DNA from: Diplosphaera chodatii
Taxonomy: Eukaryota; Chlorophyta; Trebouxiophyceae; Prasiolales; Stichococcaceae
Length of the DNA: 64,000 nucleotides
Assembly (NCBI GenBank): GCA_032358165.1
Contig: JAALGY010000020.1
Span: 1,550,001-1,614,000 of the forward strand
Direction of reading: 5' to 3'
Positions 1-11,192 of the stretch are shown in pieces (positions within the stretch are counted from its first letter, which is position 1; each line of letters starts with the position of its first letter). The notes below the pieces were generated by a model, which saw only the letters and a program-made list of their open reading frames with translations, searched no databases and was not told where the DNA came from. Made by a program: the position numbers and the translations under genes.

Positions 1-3000
1 CGCTGCTTTCGTCAGTGGCGTCCAGTGCCTGCACAGCACATACTGCTATGTGCAGGCAAAGTTGTACTTACAACTTGGGCTCAACTTCATGGAAGGACGG
101 CGCCAGGCCAGGCCAGCAATGCATGCCCTCTGCTTCAGCTGCCAGGCTCTGCAGGACACACGTGCCAGAACCACCAACGCAAGGCACATGCATCTGAAGA
201 CCAGCAGGTCCGAAGCACGCAGGAATCACCCTGACAGCAGCTGCCGACAGTGCCGCTGGGCTGAGATGGCCTGCAAGCGCCACAGCGTGCTGCAGCGCAT
301 CCTCGGGCATCGACTCCGCATGTGGGTGCTGCAGCTGCTTCTGCAGCCTGCAGAGCCAGTCACAACCATGGATAACTGCATACAAAAGCGGCTGTGCACA
401 TAGGAGCCGTCATGCACCACATCCCCGTGCAGGCAGTGGTGGCACAGAAACATAGCAGATTTGGCAGTGTCCACACCAGATGCTCACTTGTCAATATATG
501 GACGGCAGAGGCGGCGGGCAGCAACGGCCCAAATTGCCATGCAGCCCGCCGCTGGTGCAGAGCTGTCCTCCTTCGCCTGCAGCACCGCTGACAGCAGCTG
601 CATCGTTTCCGCAAGCCACTGCGGAGAAGAGGCTGAGGTGCAGAAGCGCTGCAGCACCATCGGTTGCCGCAGCACCACCGACAGAGTGTCTGTGGTATAT
701 TGATGGACAGTTGCATCCGCCGCAGCCGGTGCCTGCAGTGTAAGGAATCTTGCCTCGTCCACTCGACTATCGGAGCTGCATGCTATCAAGCAGTCATCAC
801 AAATGCCCAAGCGCATGACATCTGCCGGCCCGATATCCACCTGTAAACACTTGCGCAGCAAGCGGAACAGGCCGCTGATCGTGCCCGGTGCTGTTGCACG
901 GCTGAGGCCGGCAGTGGCAGCACGAGCTGCCACTGGCCTTGCGGCAGGCACCGCCACCCAGCTGTCAATGGCTGCCTCACTGCTTGATTGCAACCATAGC
1001 TCTGCAGGACCGGACTAATCCACATTGGCGATCACATCTGAATGCCTGAGAATGAGACTGGGCGACTACATCATTTGCATGTGTGGCAGCAGACAAGTGT
1101 TACGTCCACTGATACGTGATGACAGGCATGTCTACATACCCTCCGATTGCTCCAGGGCATGAAGCGCAACAATGAGCGGAGCACCAGGCGCCATCAACTG
1201 CAGGCCATGCGCTGCAGCTGCACCCAGCACCGGTGCCTGTAGGGTAACAGCAGTGATCAGGAGGTGGGGCTGGCATATACCATTACGTGCGATATGTTAT
1301 CCGAGCACGAACATCCCATTGATTGTGCAGAGCCCAGCCCTGTTGACAAAGCTTGGTTCGCATTCTGCTGACACAATCCCAAACCTGGTCACCGCCAAAA
1401 CGCTGAGCACACTGGGCAGCAGCCTCTCGGAGCCCGCCGTGCAGCACCTGCCGTGGCGCCCGCAGCAGCGCAAATGCAAACTGCACGGGCAATGCCACGC
1501 TGCTGGTCAATTGTTGCCGGGCTCAGCGCGCCATTGCTGGCCTTCGGACGGGCATATCAGTGTGCCCGTCATGCATGAGTGTTGCCCCACCTGCAGGCGG
1601 TCTGTGCTGATGTGCAGGGCACTGAGCATGGATGTGCTGGCCAAGGTGTCCGAAGGTCCAGAAACCATGGTTTTGCGGCGTTTGGCCGGCAGTGGCGCAC
1701 CGTCACTGCTGCCATCTGCAATACAAGGCAGCAAGCTGTGCATCCCCTCCACGCCAGGACGTGTTGCAGGCGTTCTCGTTCAGCGGACAGGCAGCCAGAA
1801 GCCAAGCGCATCTTTGGGGCGGCAGCAGAGAGCTGCAACATTTGGCGCACCTAGAGCCGCCAGGGCTTGCTGATGCAGCGAGCTCAGCGGCTGCACTGCG
1901 CTTGAGACGGACTCTCCCGCTGTCGCCGCTTGTAGGCCCTCACCATCCAGGACGTCACTGTCCTCCAGGATGCGCTTGCACACAGTGGCAAATGGCGCAG
2001 CACACGCTTGCAAGCGCAGCACTCCAGCCATCACGCCTGCACCGGGGCACAGCACCTGGATGTGGAAGCTTGTGCAGCATAGCAGCTGAGTAAATCTTGC
2101 GTGAGCTACAGTGTGAATGGCACCCTACAAACTGCATTTGTGCAACAGTTGCACCTGCAACGTATGCTGCGACAGCCGTCTTGGCATCGGGCGCCATCTT
2201 GGCCGAGGCCGCAACCCGCAGCACCCGCCGCAGCACCGTCACTGCCAGTCCGCTGAACCCTGCGCCTGCGCCCGCGGCGCGCAGCTCCGCCATCGCCTCC
2301 CCGCCCAGCAGCTCCTGCACCTGTGCATCTATGCCTGCGCATCACTACGGTTGCACCCGGCACCAGGGTACCTGCAGCTGTCAGCATCTCTCTGATACGT
2401 GGGATTGGGTGTTTGCCTCTGCGAGAACACTGTGAAGCTGTGAGATCAAGAGGACAGCAGGGATGGAACGATGCAGTCTAGCACTTGCAAGCTCAGGTGT
2501 ATCACCTGTTCCAATGCCTCGTATGGCCGCCGCACTGTGACAGCGACTGCTTCCGCCAAGAAGGTGTGGACCGCCGCCACACACCTGCAGGGGGGCGGAA
2601 GTCACAAGCATCATGCGACACGGGGTTGCACATGTGCCGACACGTCAGCTGCAGTCATCAACACCAAAACTGCCAGCCTGCCAACTGAAGCACTGTTCCA
2701 CAGCAACATACCCAGTCGTAGCGCCTATCACGGACACTCAGGTGCCACATGGAGATGGTGCTATTTGGGTTGCCTCAGAACACATGCAGTTGTTTGGGCT
2801 TACGTCAGCTGTTCAGGCAGGTCGAAACAACTCAGCGGGAGCATGTCCACCCACAGCCACGCCTCGCCGGCGGTGCAGCCCAGGCCGTCCACTGCGCCGC
2901 TGGCCTCCAGCTTCCGCATGGCCACATCTCTTGCCGCCGCACGGACGCCTACATAGCAGTCGAGTGACATACTAATATGCTCTACACTGCTTGCCAGCAA

Positions 3001-6000
3001 GTGCGGTATTCGAAAGCCGAGTAGAAGACGCAGCCGTGCTGCATGGCTGCAGAAGCCTATGTGCATACCTGCTGAGGGGCTGCCCGACACCAGGTGCAGC
3101 AGCGGCAGCAAGGGGACGCCAGCCAGGCTGGCGCTGGGCGGCGGCCCTGGAGCAATGCCTCCAGCCGCCCAGTTGACAGCTGCACCACCGGTGCTGCTGC
3201 TGCCTGACACCGGCTGCAAGGGAGCAGCGACAGCCGCCAGCACCTCCAGGACTGCCTGCTGCCGGGGCAGCGGCAGGCTTAGCGGGTCCTGCAGGGGCCA
3301 CACCATCCATTTGCCTTTATGATACCCCACAGCATGCTGCAGCGTACCAACTGCCATCGGAAAGCCTGGGTGACAGCATGACAACATGTTGCCCGCCCAT
3401 GGCCGTTGAGCAACACTTCCTCTGCAGATTACATGGACGCTCGAAGCGTACCAAAGGCACGAGCCGCCCAAAGTCGATGTGGCTGTCGGCCACCGCTGCC
3501 GGCAAGCAGCGCTGGTAGCCCGCCATGGCCGTCAGCAACTTCAGGCTGAGGAGCGTTGCCTGACCACCTAGAGTGGGTACCTGCTCCGCCGTCTCAGCTG
3601 CAACATCAGCCTCAGCTGCCTCCCCCTCTCCGCCTGCCATTGCCGCGTCAGTGCCTGCCCCACCAGTGCCAGTGGTGGCAGCCCCTACAGCATCCGCCTG
3701 CATCACACGGCATGCAGCTGTCAAGATGCTGCACTGGTTGATAGCAGCTCGGCAGCTCTGCTGCACTCCTATCACCTGACACATGTGCTGCCTGAGTGCA
3801 CCAGATGACATTGCGGATCATACGAGATGCTCGGGGCGCAACATGCCCTGCTCCTGAGCCTTCACAGCTATGCAGCACCAACTGCGGCAAGCAGAGCCCG
3901 TCGCCGGTGGCCATCAGGAGCGTGATGCAGGCGTGAGCACACATCTCACCTCCTGTGCCTCCAGCGCCGTGTGCAGCGCCATCAGGAGCTGTGGCTCCGG
4001 CAGCCGCGCCTGCAGCCAGGCGGCCAGGCGGCCACCCCATGCAGCCCACTGGCCCCTTTGACCAGAGCCCCTACCCACTGCCGCTGCCGCTGCACTGACC
4101 GTTGGCCCCCCTGCCCCATGTGCTGCAGCGGACGTTTGTTGACCCACAGCAGCAGGGCAGGCCGCCGCGCTGCTGGCCTCGAGCTCTATGTCTGCAGCAG
4201 CCGCAATGTCGGTGGCAGCCGCCAGGTCGACCAGCAGCGGCTGCAGGGCGGACCAGACCGAGCACAGCGCGCCCAGCGCCGTGAAGCGTATCAGCGCATT
4301 CTCGTGCTGCAGACCATGGGCCAACGACACCTGCAGTGCGAGTAAGTGGCCTATGAGTCTGACCAGATGGCAGACTCTGTTCAGGGTTAGTTTTGCAAGC
4401 ACTGCCGAGACCAGGAGCTGACAAGTTGCACAGGCCTTTGTGAGAGGCGGGGGGACGATGCACCGCAGCAGCGCCCGGGTGACTGCGCCATCAAACGCTG
4501 GTGGCGGTGCGCCACGAGCAGCACATGCCACAAGGTGCAGCGGCTGCAGCATGGAGTCGAACCAGCTTGGCTGACATCGTTGGCAAGAGCTGGGTGGACT
4601 CTCCGAGCAGCGTATCAACCTTCCCAACATGACTTCATGTATCACCCTTCCCGATATGACTTCATGGATGACGCCATGGAAGCACAATGCATCTGGCTCA
4701 TGAAGTTCACACCTGCGCCGCTGCAGTCTGGACAGAGAGCTGCCCCAGGAGCGAGACACCTGTCAGCCACTGCACCGAGGGCTGTGGCTCCAGCGGCCAG
4801 GTGCATGCCGCCTGCAAATGTGTTGAGAGGCAACTTACATACTACACAGCACTCGACCTGGGTGGCGCTTGCACAGCGACTGTGCAGAGAGGAGGCCATT
4901 GCTGCTCTGTGCATGGTGTACAGCACAGACATGCACATGCGGGGACATACCAGGAAAGCGCATGCCAGCTGCGGCGAAGCATGGCAGATGCTGAGCAGGA
5001 GCTGCGCATGGGGTCGACCTGTCCGGGCTTGCAGCTGTTGCAGCATCCGCAGCAGCCGGCGATGGCCTGCATGTCGTCAAGCGCCACCAGCTGCAGAGTG
5101 TATCCACCAGCTACAGTACGATGTTGCCCTAAACAAATGAATGCCAGCTGTCGTGCCTACATCTTACGCAATTGCAACCTGGCATATTCCATGCTGAATG
5201 TGCAGACCTGGTGATTGCTGGCCGCCAGGCTCAGCGGCTGCAGTGTCATGCTGTGGGTCAGCCAGGCCATGCGCCGGGTCGGTCGCAAGCTGCTGCAGCA
5301 TCTGATATGCTGTCTGCGAGACTGCTGCTGATGCTGCTGCCGCCCCACCACCAGGGGCGTTTGTCCCATCCTCAGAGCCGTGCGCTACCATTGAGGCTGC
5401 CACCTGACGAGGCAACGGCGGGTGGATCGGGTGCTATACACAACATCAGCCTGGGTGCACAGCAACTAATTCCGGCGCTTCATCCAGAAAGAAATATTGG
5501 GTTTGACTGCCAGACGATCAGGCTGCACCTGGAACAGCCCAGCACCACTGAAGGCAGCGGCTTGCACAGCTGCAGGGAGCCCAGCCGCAGGTGCCAGGAC
5601 ATCTCGTTGGAGCACCGCCAGAGTCTCAGAGAGCAGTGCGGGTGGCAGCCCGGGAAAGGTCTGGAACAGGCTGTTGATTGGCGTCCTGCATTTAGGAATG
5701 GGATGACTGTTTTTATTCAATGACCGTGTATGCAGCCAAGATGTGCCAGGTATGTGCATAGCACACACATAGAAGTTGATGCACTCGTCCAAGTGAACCC
5801 TGTAGCACCTCAGACTGATGAAGCGGGCTCGATTGGCACCACGACAGCCCTGCAGCATGGTGATGAGAAAGCGGGCGTAGGCCACATACGGCGGCTGCTT
5901 TTTGGGGTTTGCATTGGTAGCGCCGCTGACTGCAGCTCCCTTTCCAGGCCTGGACAAAAGATCGGTGGCACGGTAGCTTCATGAGCGCTGCACTTGCAGC

Positions 6001-6945
6001 TTCAGTCTCATCACGGTGTGCAAACCATAGGGTGACGTTGGGAAAGCCCTGGGCTCAACAGGAGCCATCCCCCGGAGGTCGCACCGTGCCGGCTTTGAGA
6101 GCTTGGCCAGCGCTTTGTGGTCCCAGTCCAGACCGCGCAGCAGTGCGCATGCATGCTCCGGCCCGCAAGCTGCAGTGACGGTGAGGACCCGCAGCGCCAG
6201 GTTCGCCTCCTCCCAGTCGCCGCCTCCCAGGTGGCGGTACATGCCTCGCAGCCGCTTGCCTGACATCGATGTGCTGAGAAACTTTATCGATGCAGGTGGT
6301 CCGACGTCACCGTCACACACAAGGCTACGCCTCGTCCTCCCTACTCACATCAAGGCAGCGGTGAACGCCACAATGCTTGCTTGTGTACGGTCTCAATGAC
6401 CAGACGATGACATTCAACCTGAGGCTCCTTGTACTCTCTTTTGTGGTGATCAGCATGCACGGCTGTACAGCATTCTGTTGCAGCATGAGAGCGTCGCCCC
6501 ACCTGCGACAGATGCTGCAAGCGTGCTGATCTCCTTCGACAGCGCAGCGTCGGTGCCAGAGCAGCACAGCACCTCCACAACTGCCCGCAGCAGCACGGTG
6601 ACGGCGGCATTGCGTGCCTGTACACACCACGGTCGCCGGCTGAACTAGTTGCACGTGCATTCAGGTGATCCTCAATTGTTATGGTCACAGTGTTGATCAT
6701 GTCGTTACAGGGGCCCCATGGTGTTTCCACCGTGGCAGTTGGCGCACCATCTGCTGATGGTCCCATATGCGGTGCAGCTCCGCAAACTTCGGTGAGGCGG
6801 CAAGGAACTCTTGCAGAAAACCAGCGCCATCCTGCTTTAGCAATCGCCTGAAGCTCTTCAATCCGTGTACATTTGTGTCGACGTCCCTGACAGCTCGCAG
6901 CGCTTCCACAACCTCCTCCAGTTGGGCCGCCGTCACCGCGGCCAT
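1..6945 (-). CDS. URB1: Urb1/Npa1-like 60S ribosome assembly factor (partial, many introns)
   Basis: Urb1/Npa1 is a large helical-repeat nucleolar protein needed for early 60S pre-ribosome assembly. The start is the ATG at 6945. The first exon runs to 6748 (66 residues, MAAVTAAQLEEVVEALRAV...) and ends at a GT donor. Near 6530-6650 an exon reads VVEVLCCSGTDAALSKEI. Near 6075-6300 an exon carries WEEANLALRVLTVTAACGPE and DHKALAKL, which resembles the Urb1 N-terminal domain. Near 5800-5940 comes PPYVAYARFLITMLQGC, also as in that domain. Further left on the same strand, Ala/Leu-rich helical pieces are open around 4270-3920, 3560-3470, 2320-1960 and 990-490, but I could not join them with confidence. 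The family is over 1000 residues long, so the gene probably runs past base 1. The identification rests on the N-terminal part; the C-terminal part is inferred from continuity. Confidence 0.6.
4619..4671. repeat. Two-copy 26-base imperfect direct repeat
   Basis: The units at 4619-4644 and 4646-4671 are near identical (ccttccc...atgacttcatg...at), period 27. On the minus strand the repeat reads as two copies of VIHEV followed by SGR or LGR, inside the Urb1-like gene. I could not tell whether it is exon or intron. Confidence 0.6.
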
Positions 6946-7628
6946 TGCAGCAGGGTCGCGACGAGGAACAGCGTCCGACCGGAACAATGCTAATGTCTTC
7001 CTGTCACATGCTTACGCGCGATGCGAGTAAGACATGATGTTTAGCGGCAAACATGGCGAACTGCATGCAGCAGCGCTCGACCATGTTCTAAGGCTGCAAA
7101 TTGAAGCCAGTAACGGTAAGCATTGCGTGCCGCCGATCATGTCTCACATCGACTGACTTCTCTTATGCGCCAACAAATGTGAACTGACTAAACTCTGTCG
7201 ATCTGTGGTCATGTCAGTGGACCGCAGGTCCACAGCAGGCATAGCCGCACCCACCCTTGAGCACTGAGGGCAGGTAAGCAGGCAGCTGTGACATGGATGC
7301 ACCAAAATGTTCGGGATCTGCTGAACTTCTGAAGATGCTAGTATGATTGCATGCTACAGCGGGGGCATGAGCTTGCAGCATCCATGGCATTGCCCTTTGC
7401 GGATTGCTGTGATGACACAGAAGGCATACGCTGCATCAGCTGCTGCATATGATGTCTGCAGAAGATGTCATGCCACCACTATGGCGGCAGCTAACGAAGC
7501 AACTGTTTCACCAGGCTTCAGCGAGTGCATGGCAGCTCCCTGCTGACCTACTGCTGGTATAAGCATGTATCGTACACCTGTTGAAGCCTACCCACAAGGC
7601 AATGCCAATGTGATGCCGAGTTGCTAAA
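6946..7628. other. Intergenic, no supported gene
   Basis: This is the 5' flank of the minus-strand Urb1-like gene and the 3' flank of the GYF-like gene. Only short ORFs in Cys/Ala-rich frames occur, none with recognisable motifs. I see no clear core promoter element. Confidence 0.5.
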
Positions 7629-8589
7629 TCAGTACATATCGTCGACCTGCGACGACTTGAACTGCCTGTGTTCGCCCCGCTGCTTCCTGATGTTGGCGAG
7701 AGCTGGCCGCAACGCGAATGTACGCTTCACCCACGCCGCCACTTGCACTGCAGTTAATCACATTCTGTTCACGACACAGCCAGCGACGCGAAATCGTGAA
7801 TGGAAACATATGCTTTGCATTTAACTGCATCCTGCGGCATGCTATTGCTGGTAGCACCATGGGGATCCCAAGACGCACCCTCCGGCGTCCGGATCTGTGC
7901 CACCAGTGTTCGTACGTTGCGGATCGGCAGCCAGTCCACCAGGCCTTGGCCCCACACCAGCGTGTTCTCGTCAATGATGCCATGGACCCAGCACTCACGC
8001 AGCACCTGTTCATCACGTGCTACAGGTGTTAATCATGCGCTAGCATGCATGGTGGTTGAGGTCTCTCGCTACTATTAGCGCATTGGCATCTGCAGTTGCT
8101 GATCTCCCATGGCAATCACCCATGATACATGATCACCGCTGGAAACAAGCATGCTGCGATATGCAGAAAGAAGGCCCACCGGAAGCGGGCATGGACCCCG
8201 CGGCACTGACATCCTGTCGCGATAATACCATATATTCTTCTTCGTGGCCTCCCGCACATAGTCCACGACCTGCCGCTCGTAGTGGTCATATCTGCCCGCG
8301 GGCAATGGTACAGCATCAATGATCTACAGCCTGGGTACCTCGTCACCATGATACCCTATGGTGCAGATCATTTCTACAGTGACCAGCCAACGTCTCACTT
8401 GTGACCACCGGGGGGTTTGGGTGGCGGCGGCGGCCGCTGTGCACTGCTGTCTGCCGTCGCGGCCGAGGCACCTGCTGCATCAGCAGGCTGCTTCTTCACG
8501 ACCTTTCGGACAACCTTCTTCTTCGGCTTGTCTGCCCCTTCTGTGTCTGCTGGCGCAGCTACAGCCGCAGTCTGTTGTTCATCTGCCAT
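7629..8589 (-). CDS. GYF-like domain protein, possibly plastid (4 exons, 182 aa)
   Basis: Exons are 8589-8399, 8291-8180, 8005-7879 and 7747-7629; phases close exactly to give 182 residues. Residues 1-64 are low complexity: a basic run PKKKVVRKVVKK and a proline run PPPPPKPP. Next come an acidic/basic helix and the GYF-like core: NIWYYRDRMSVPRGPCPLP, then ECWVHGIIDENTLVWGQGL and DWLPIRNVRTL. The C-terminus is RTPEVQVAAWVKRTF...QVDDMY. GYF domains bind proline-rich peptides; this variant resembles the GYF-like segment of plastid proteins such as TIC56, but I cannot place it with certainty in that family. The first exon is not a typical transit peptide. I chose the ATG at 8589 because the upstream in-frame start is not ATG. 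The function is unknown beyond probable protein binding. Confidence 0.7.
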
Positions 8590-8977
8590 ACTGTCTCGGT
8601 GCTGACCAGGCTGCTGCAAGGCTTGCTTCGTCACTGCACGTCAAAGAGCGGTGTGGACGCAACGGAACGCACACTTGGTGTCAGCAGGCTTCTGATGATG
8701 GCGAGAGTTGCAAGGGAGACCGTGGTGCGACGATTGTCGCCCAGATCGCGAAGCAGCGGGTTGAGCAGCAGCCGGGCCTACTGATTATTCCCGATGGTCG
8801 GGAAAGGCGCCCAGTTCACTGTCTTCCTATCTGCTCCTGAGCTGTGATCGCGACTGATCTCAGTGTGTAGTGGCAAGAGGACATTCTGCAGCGAGCAGCG
8901 CTGTAGCTGTAATTCTGGTGCCGGAAGCTGGATTGATTGTTTCGCACTGGCGCGAAGGGTGGAACAGCGTCACGATC
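8590..8977. promoter_or_regulatory. Divergent intergenic region between GYF-like and DUF2854 genes
   Basis: The 388 bases separate two genes transcribed outward, so both promoters should lie here. No TATA box or known operator is evident by eye. This is inferred from gene orientation only. Confidence 0.35.
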
Positions 8978-10814
8978 ATGCTGTCAGCTGCACTGTCGTG
9001 TTCATGCAGTGGCATTGCACGCCCTGTGGCCTGCAGGTCCACAGCGCCGGCGTCTCAGAGTGTCAATGCAGCACGTTTGAGACCGTGCTGGAAGTCGGGC
9101 CCCGTGCAGTTGCGTCGCCTTGCAGTCCAGCATAAGCAGAGGTACCTGCAACATGTTTGCTGTTGTATGGCATAGACTTCATGAAGGCTGACATATATAG
9201 AATTAACAACAGCAAGCCTGAGTTTAGGGTCGTGCAAATGTTGACCGGCTTGTGCACCCCGCAGCAGGTGCACACAGCTGCGGCAGACCTGCGCAGCGGC
9301 AAGCACAGAGCTTGTGGATCCTGACCCCAACTTCAGAATCGAGAAGGCGAGCTCAGCTAGCACATTATGTAGCTGAATCGCCATGGTAGAGACGGCAGAT
9401 TCGCTCCCTGGCAATGCCGCTTGTGCTTCTGCCTCTTCTCGAAAAACAGTGGCAAAGGCGCAAGGTCCTGCCCTGCTTGCAGATCTCCTTTGGCAAGATC
9501 CTGACGCCATTAGGCCTCGGAATGCTGACATATGGCTTTGGCAGCTTCTTCAACTTACTGCCAGGCGGCGATGTCTCATCGCTTCTTCTCATTTATGGTG
9601 AGCTGGCCTGTAAACCCCCATTTGCAATGGAACTGCATCTATGTATGCTGTCGGCTAAGATGTGTCATCGATGGTGATGTTTCAGGTTTTGTCATCAGCC
9701 TTCTTGGCTTTGCGCTCGCATACGCACAGTTGGTGCCGGTGCCATGCAAGACAACGCGGGACGCATACGACTTGCGTGATGCTCAGGCCACTGACATCCA
9801 GAAGCAGGTGCTGCTTGTCAGGAACCTGCGCCTTACTCAAATACATCGAGGGCCTCGTGAGCAAAGGTTCATGTGAGTTTGATAGCACGGTCAGCAAGTG
9901 TCACCTGACGACTGCAGGTGCGTGAAGATGTGACACGGTATCGTTACGGAGACGAGCAGCATCTGGACGAGGCACTGGACCGCATCTTCCGCTTTGGCAA
10001 AGTATGCTGGAGACCGAGCCACGCCACTGAAAGCGATTGGTGGCATACAACTCACACCCTCTACATGCGCTGCATCAGCATGATGGAAACGACACTGCTG
10101 TTTTGCAGCGGTTGCACAGCATTGTTGCATATTCCGATGCAGGGTGGCTCCAAGGGCGTGCCTAGGAGGTTCACACCCATTCTGAAAGGCGTGCGGGAGG
10201 AAGTGCGAGACGGCCTCTATGCGCTGGTAAGCATTTCCCAAATTGTGCCGGGGGGTACACCACATCTTTGAGATGTCATCGCTTGAGCGTAGCTGTTATA
10301 TGGCCACTGCGCTCGAATACGTTTGGGAACCACCTTGCTACGTTCAGTAGGTCCTGTGTTTCGCCAACGATCAGGGCATGGACAATGTAGCATGAAGCTA
10401 TGTTGCCTGAAGCCTCCTGTTGCATCAACCGACAGGTGCTCGAGTTTGAGAAGAAGCCAGAGATGGCATTTGAGGAGTGGACCAGCAGGCAGGACAAGTT
10501 CCAGTCCTTCTTTGGGCCAGGCGTCAAGGCCTCGCTTGAGGAGTCAGAGCAGGTGCAATTGATGGCCCCAGGTCCCTGCTGCAGCGCTAGAATGCTGCGC
10601 AATGCAGGCCGTGCGCTGGGTCTGTTGCGTGCTATATGCCCACTCCTGTGCGCACGCCGTTCTGTGCACCAGGCTAAGAGAGATGGTTCCCACGCCGCAG
10701 GGTGTGGACGTGATTTTGGCCAGCGATGGGTCAGGCCAGGGCCGCGGCGGCCCTGAGCAGAAGGATGTGCTGCCTCCGCTGGTGCCTGGCGCACGCGCGC
10801 GTCAACAGCAATGA
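8978..10814 (+). CDS. Plastid DUF2854 membrane protein (7 exons, about 280 aa)
   Basis: DUF2854 proteins occur in cyanobacteria and plastids; their function is unknown. Exons are 8978-9141 (proposed), 9458-9597, 9686-9807, 9918-10001, 10143-10226, 10436-10552 and 10683-10814; phases close. The first exon reads like a chloroplast transit peptide (MLSAALSCSCSGIARPVACR). Two hydrophobic stretches follow: ILTPLGLGMLTYGFGSFF and FVISLLGFALAYAQLVPVP. The family signature comes next: RDAQATDIQKQVREDVTRYR, then GDEQHLDEALDRIF, GLYALVLEFEKKPEMAFEEW and QDKFQSFFGPGVKASLEE. The short tail is rich in Gly and Gln. The alternative start is the ATG at 9414 with no upstream exon, which would leave a short leader; the join from exon 1 to exon 2 is an inference. 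Likely a thylakoid or envelope protein. Confidence 0.85.
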
Positions 10815-11192
10815 TGATCTGACTCCGAGGGGTTCTGAGGGAGCATACAATCGCCCTAGAAACACAGCACCTGCGGGAGGTTCAGATCCGGTACTGAGGC
10901 GCCTGCGCAGCATGTTGAATTGGAACGACCATTGTACCCAAGTGGGTAGTCCTACTGAGAAACTGCAAATGGCCCAGCACTCCAGGGTGCCTAGCGGTAC
11001 TGCAGGCCAGCAGTGAAGATGCGCATACGCTGGTCATGAATGTGCACTGACGCACTTCAGGTTTCGGACCGTCACGTCCTCCATCTCCGTTCGATCAGCG
11101 GCACCGGCGTGCAGACCCGGCACTGTCCCGTACAGCTGTAGCTTACAGTGATCTGAAGGCCGAGGTTGCTTCGGGCGTAAGATCCGTTGAAC
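10815..11192. other. Intergenic, no supported gene
   Basis: This lies between two plus-strand genes (DUF2854 and pyruvate kinase) and must hold a terminator and the pyruvate kinase promoter. I see no ORF with motifs and no clear regulatory box. Confidence 0.5.

Noticed and set aside
1172..1873. 233-codon plus-strand ORF
   Set aside because: Lies opposite the probable Urb1-like gene and shows no domain; likely a shadow.
7629..8589. Naming the GYF-like protein TIC56
   Set aside because: The conserved core does not match what I recall of TIC56 closely and the protein is far shorter, so I left the symbol empty.
9055..9531. 158-codon minus-strand ORF with helical sequence
   Set aside because: Overlaps the DUF2854 body and proposed transit exon on the other strand; no family match and no partner exons.
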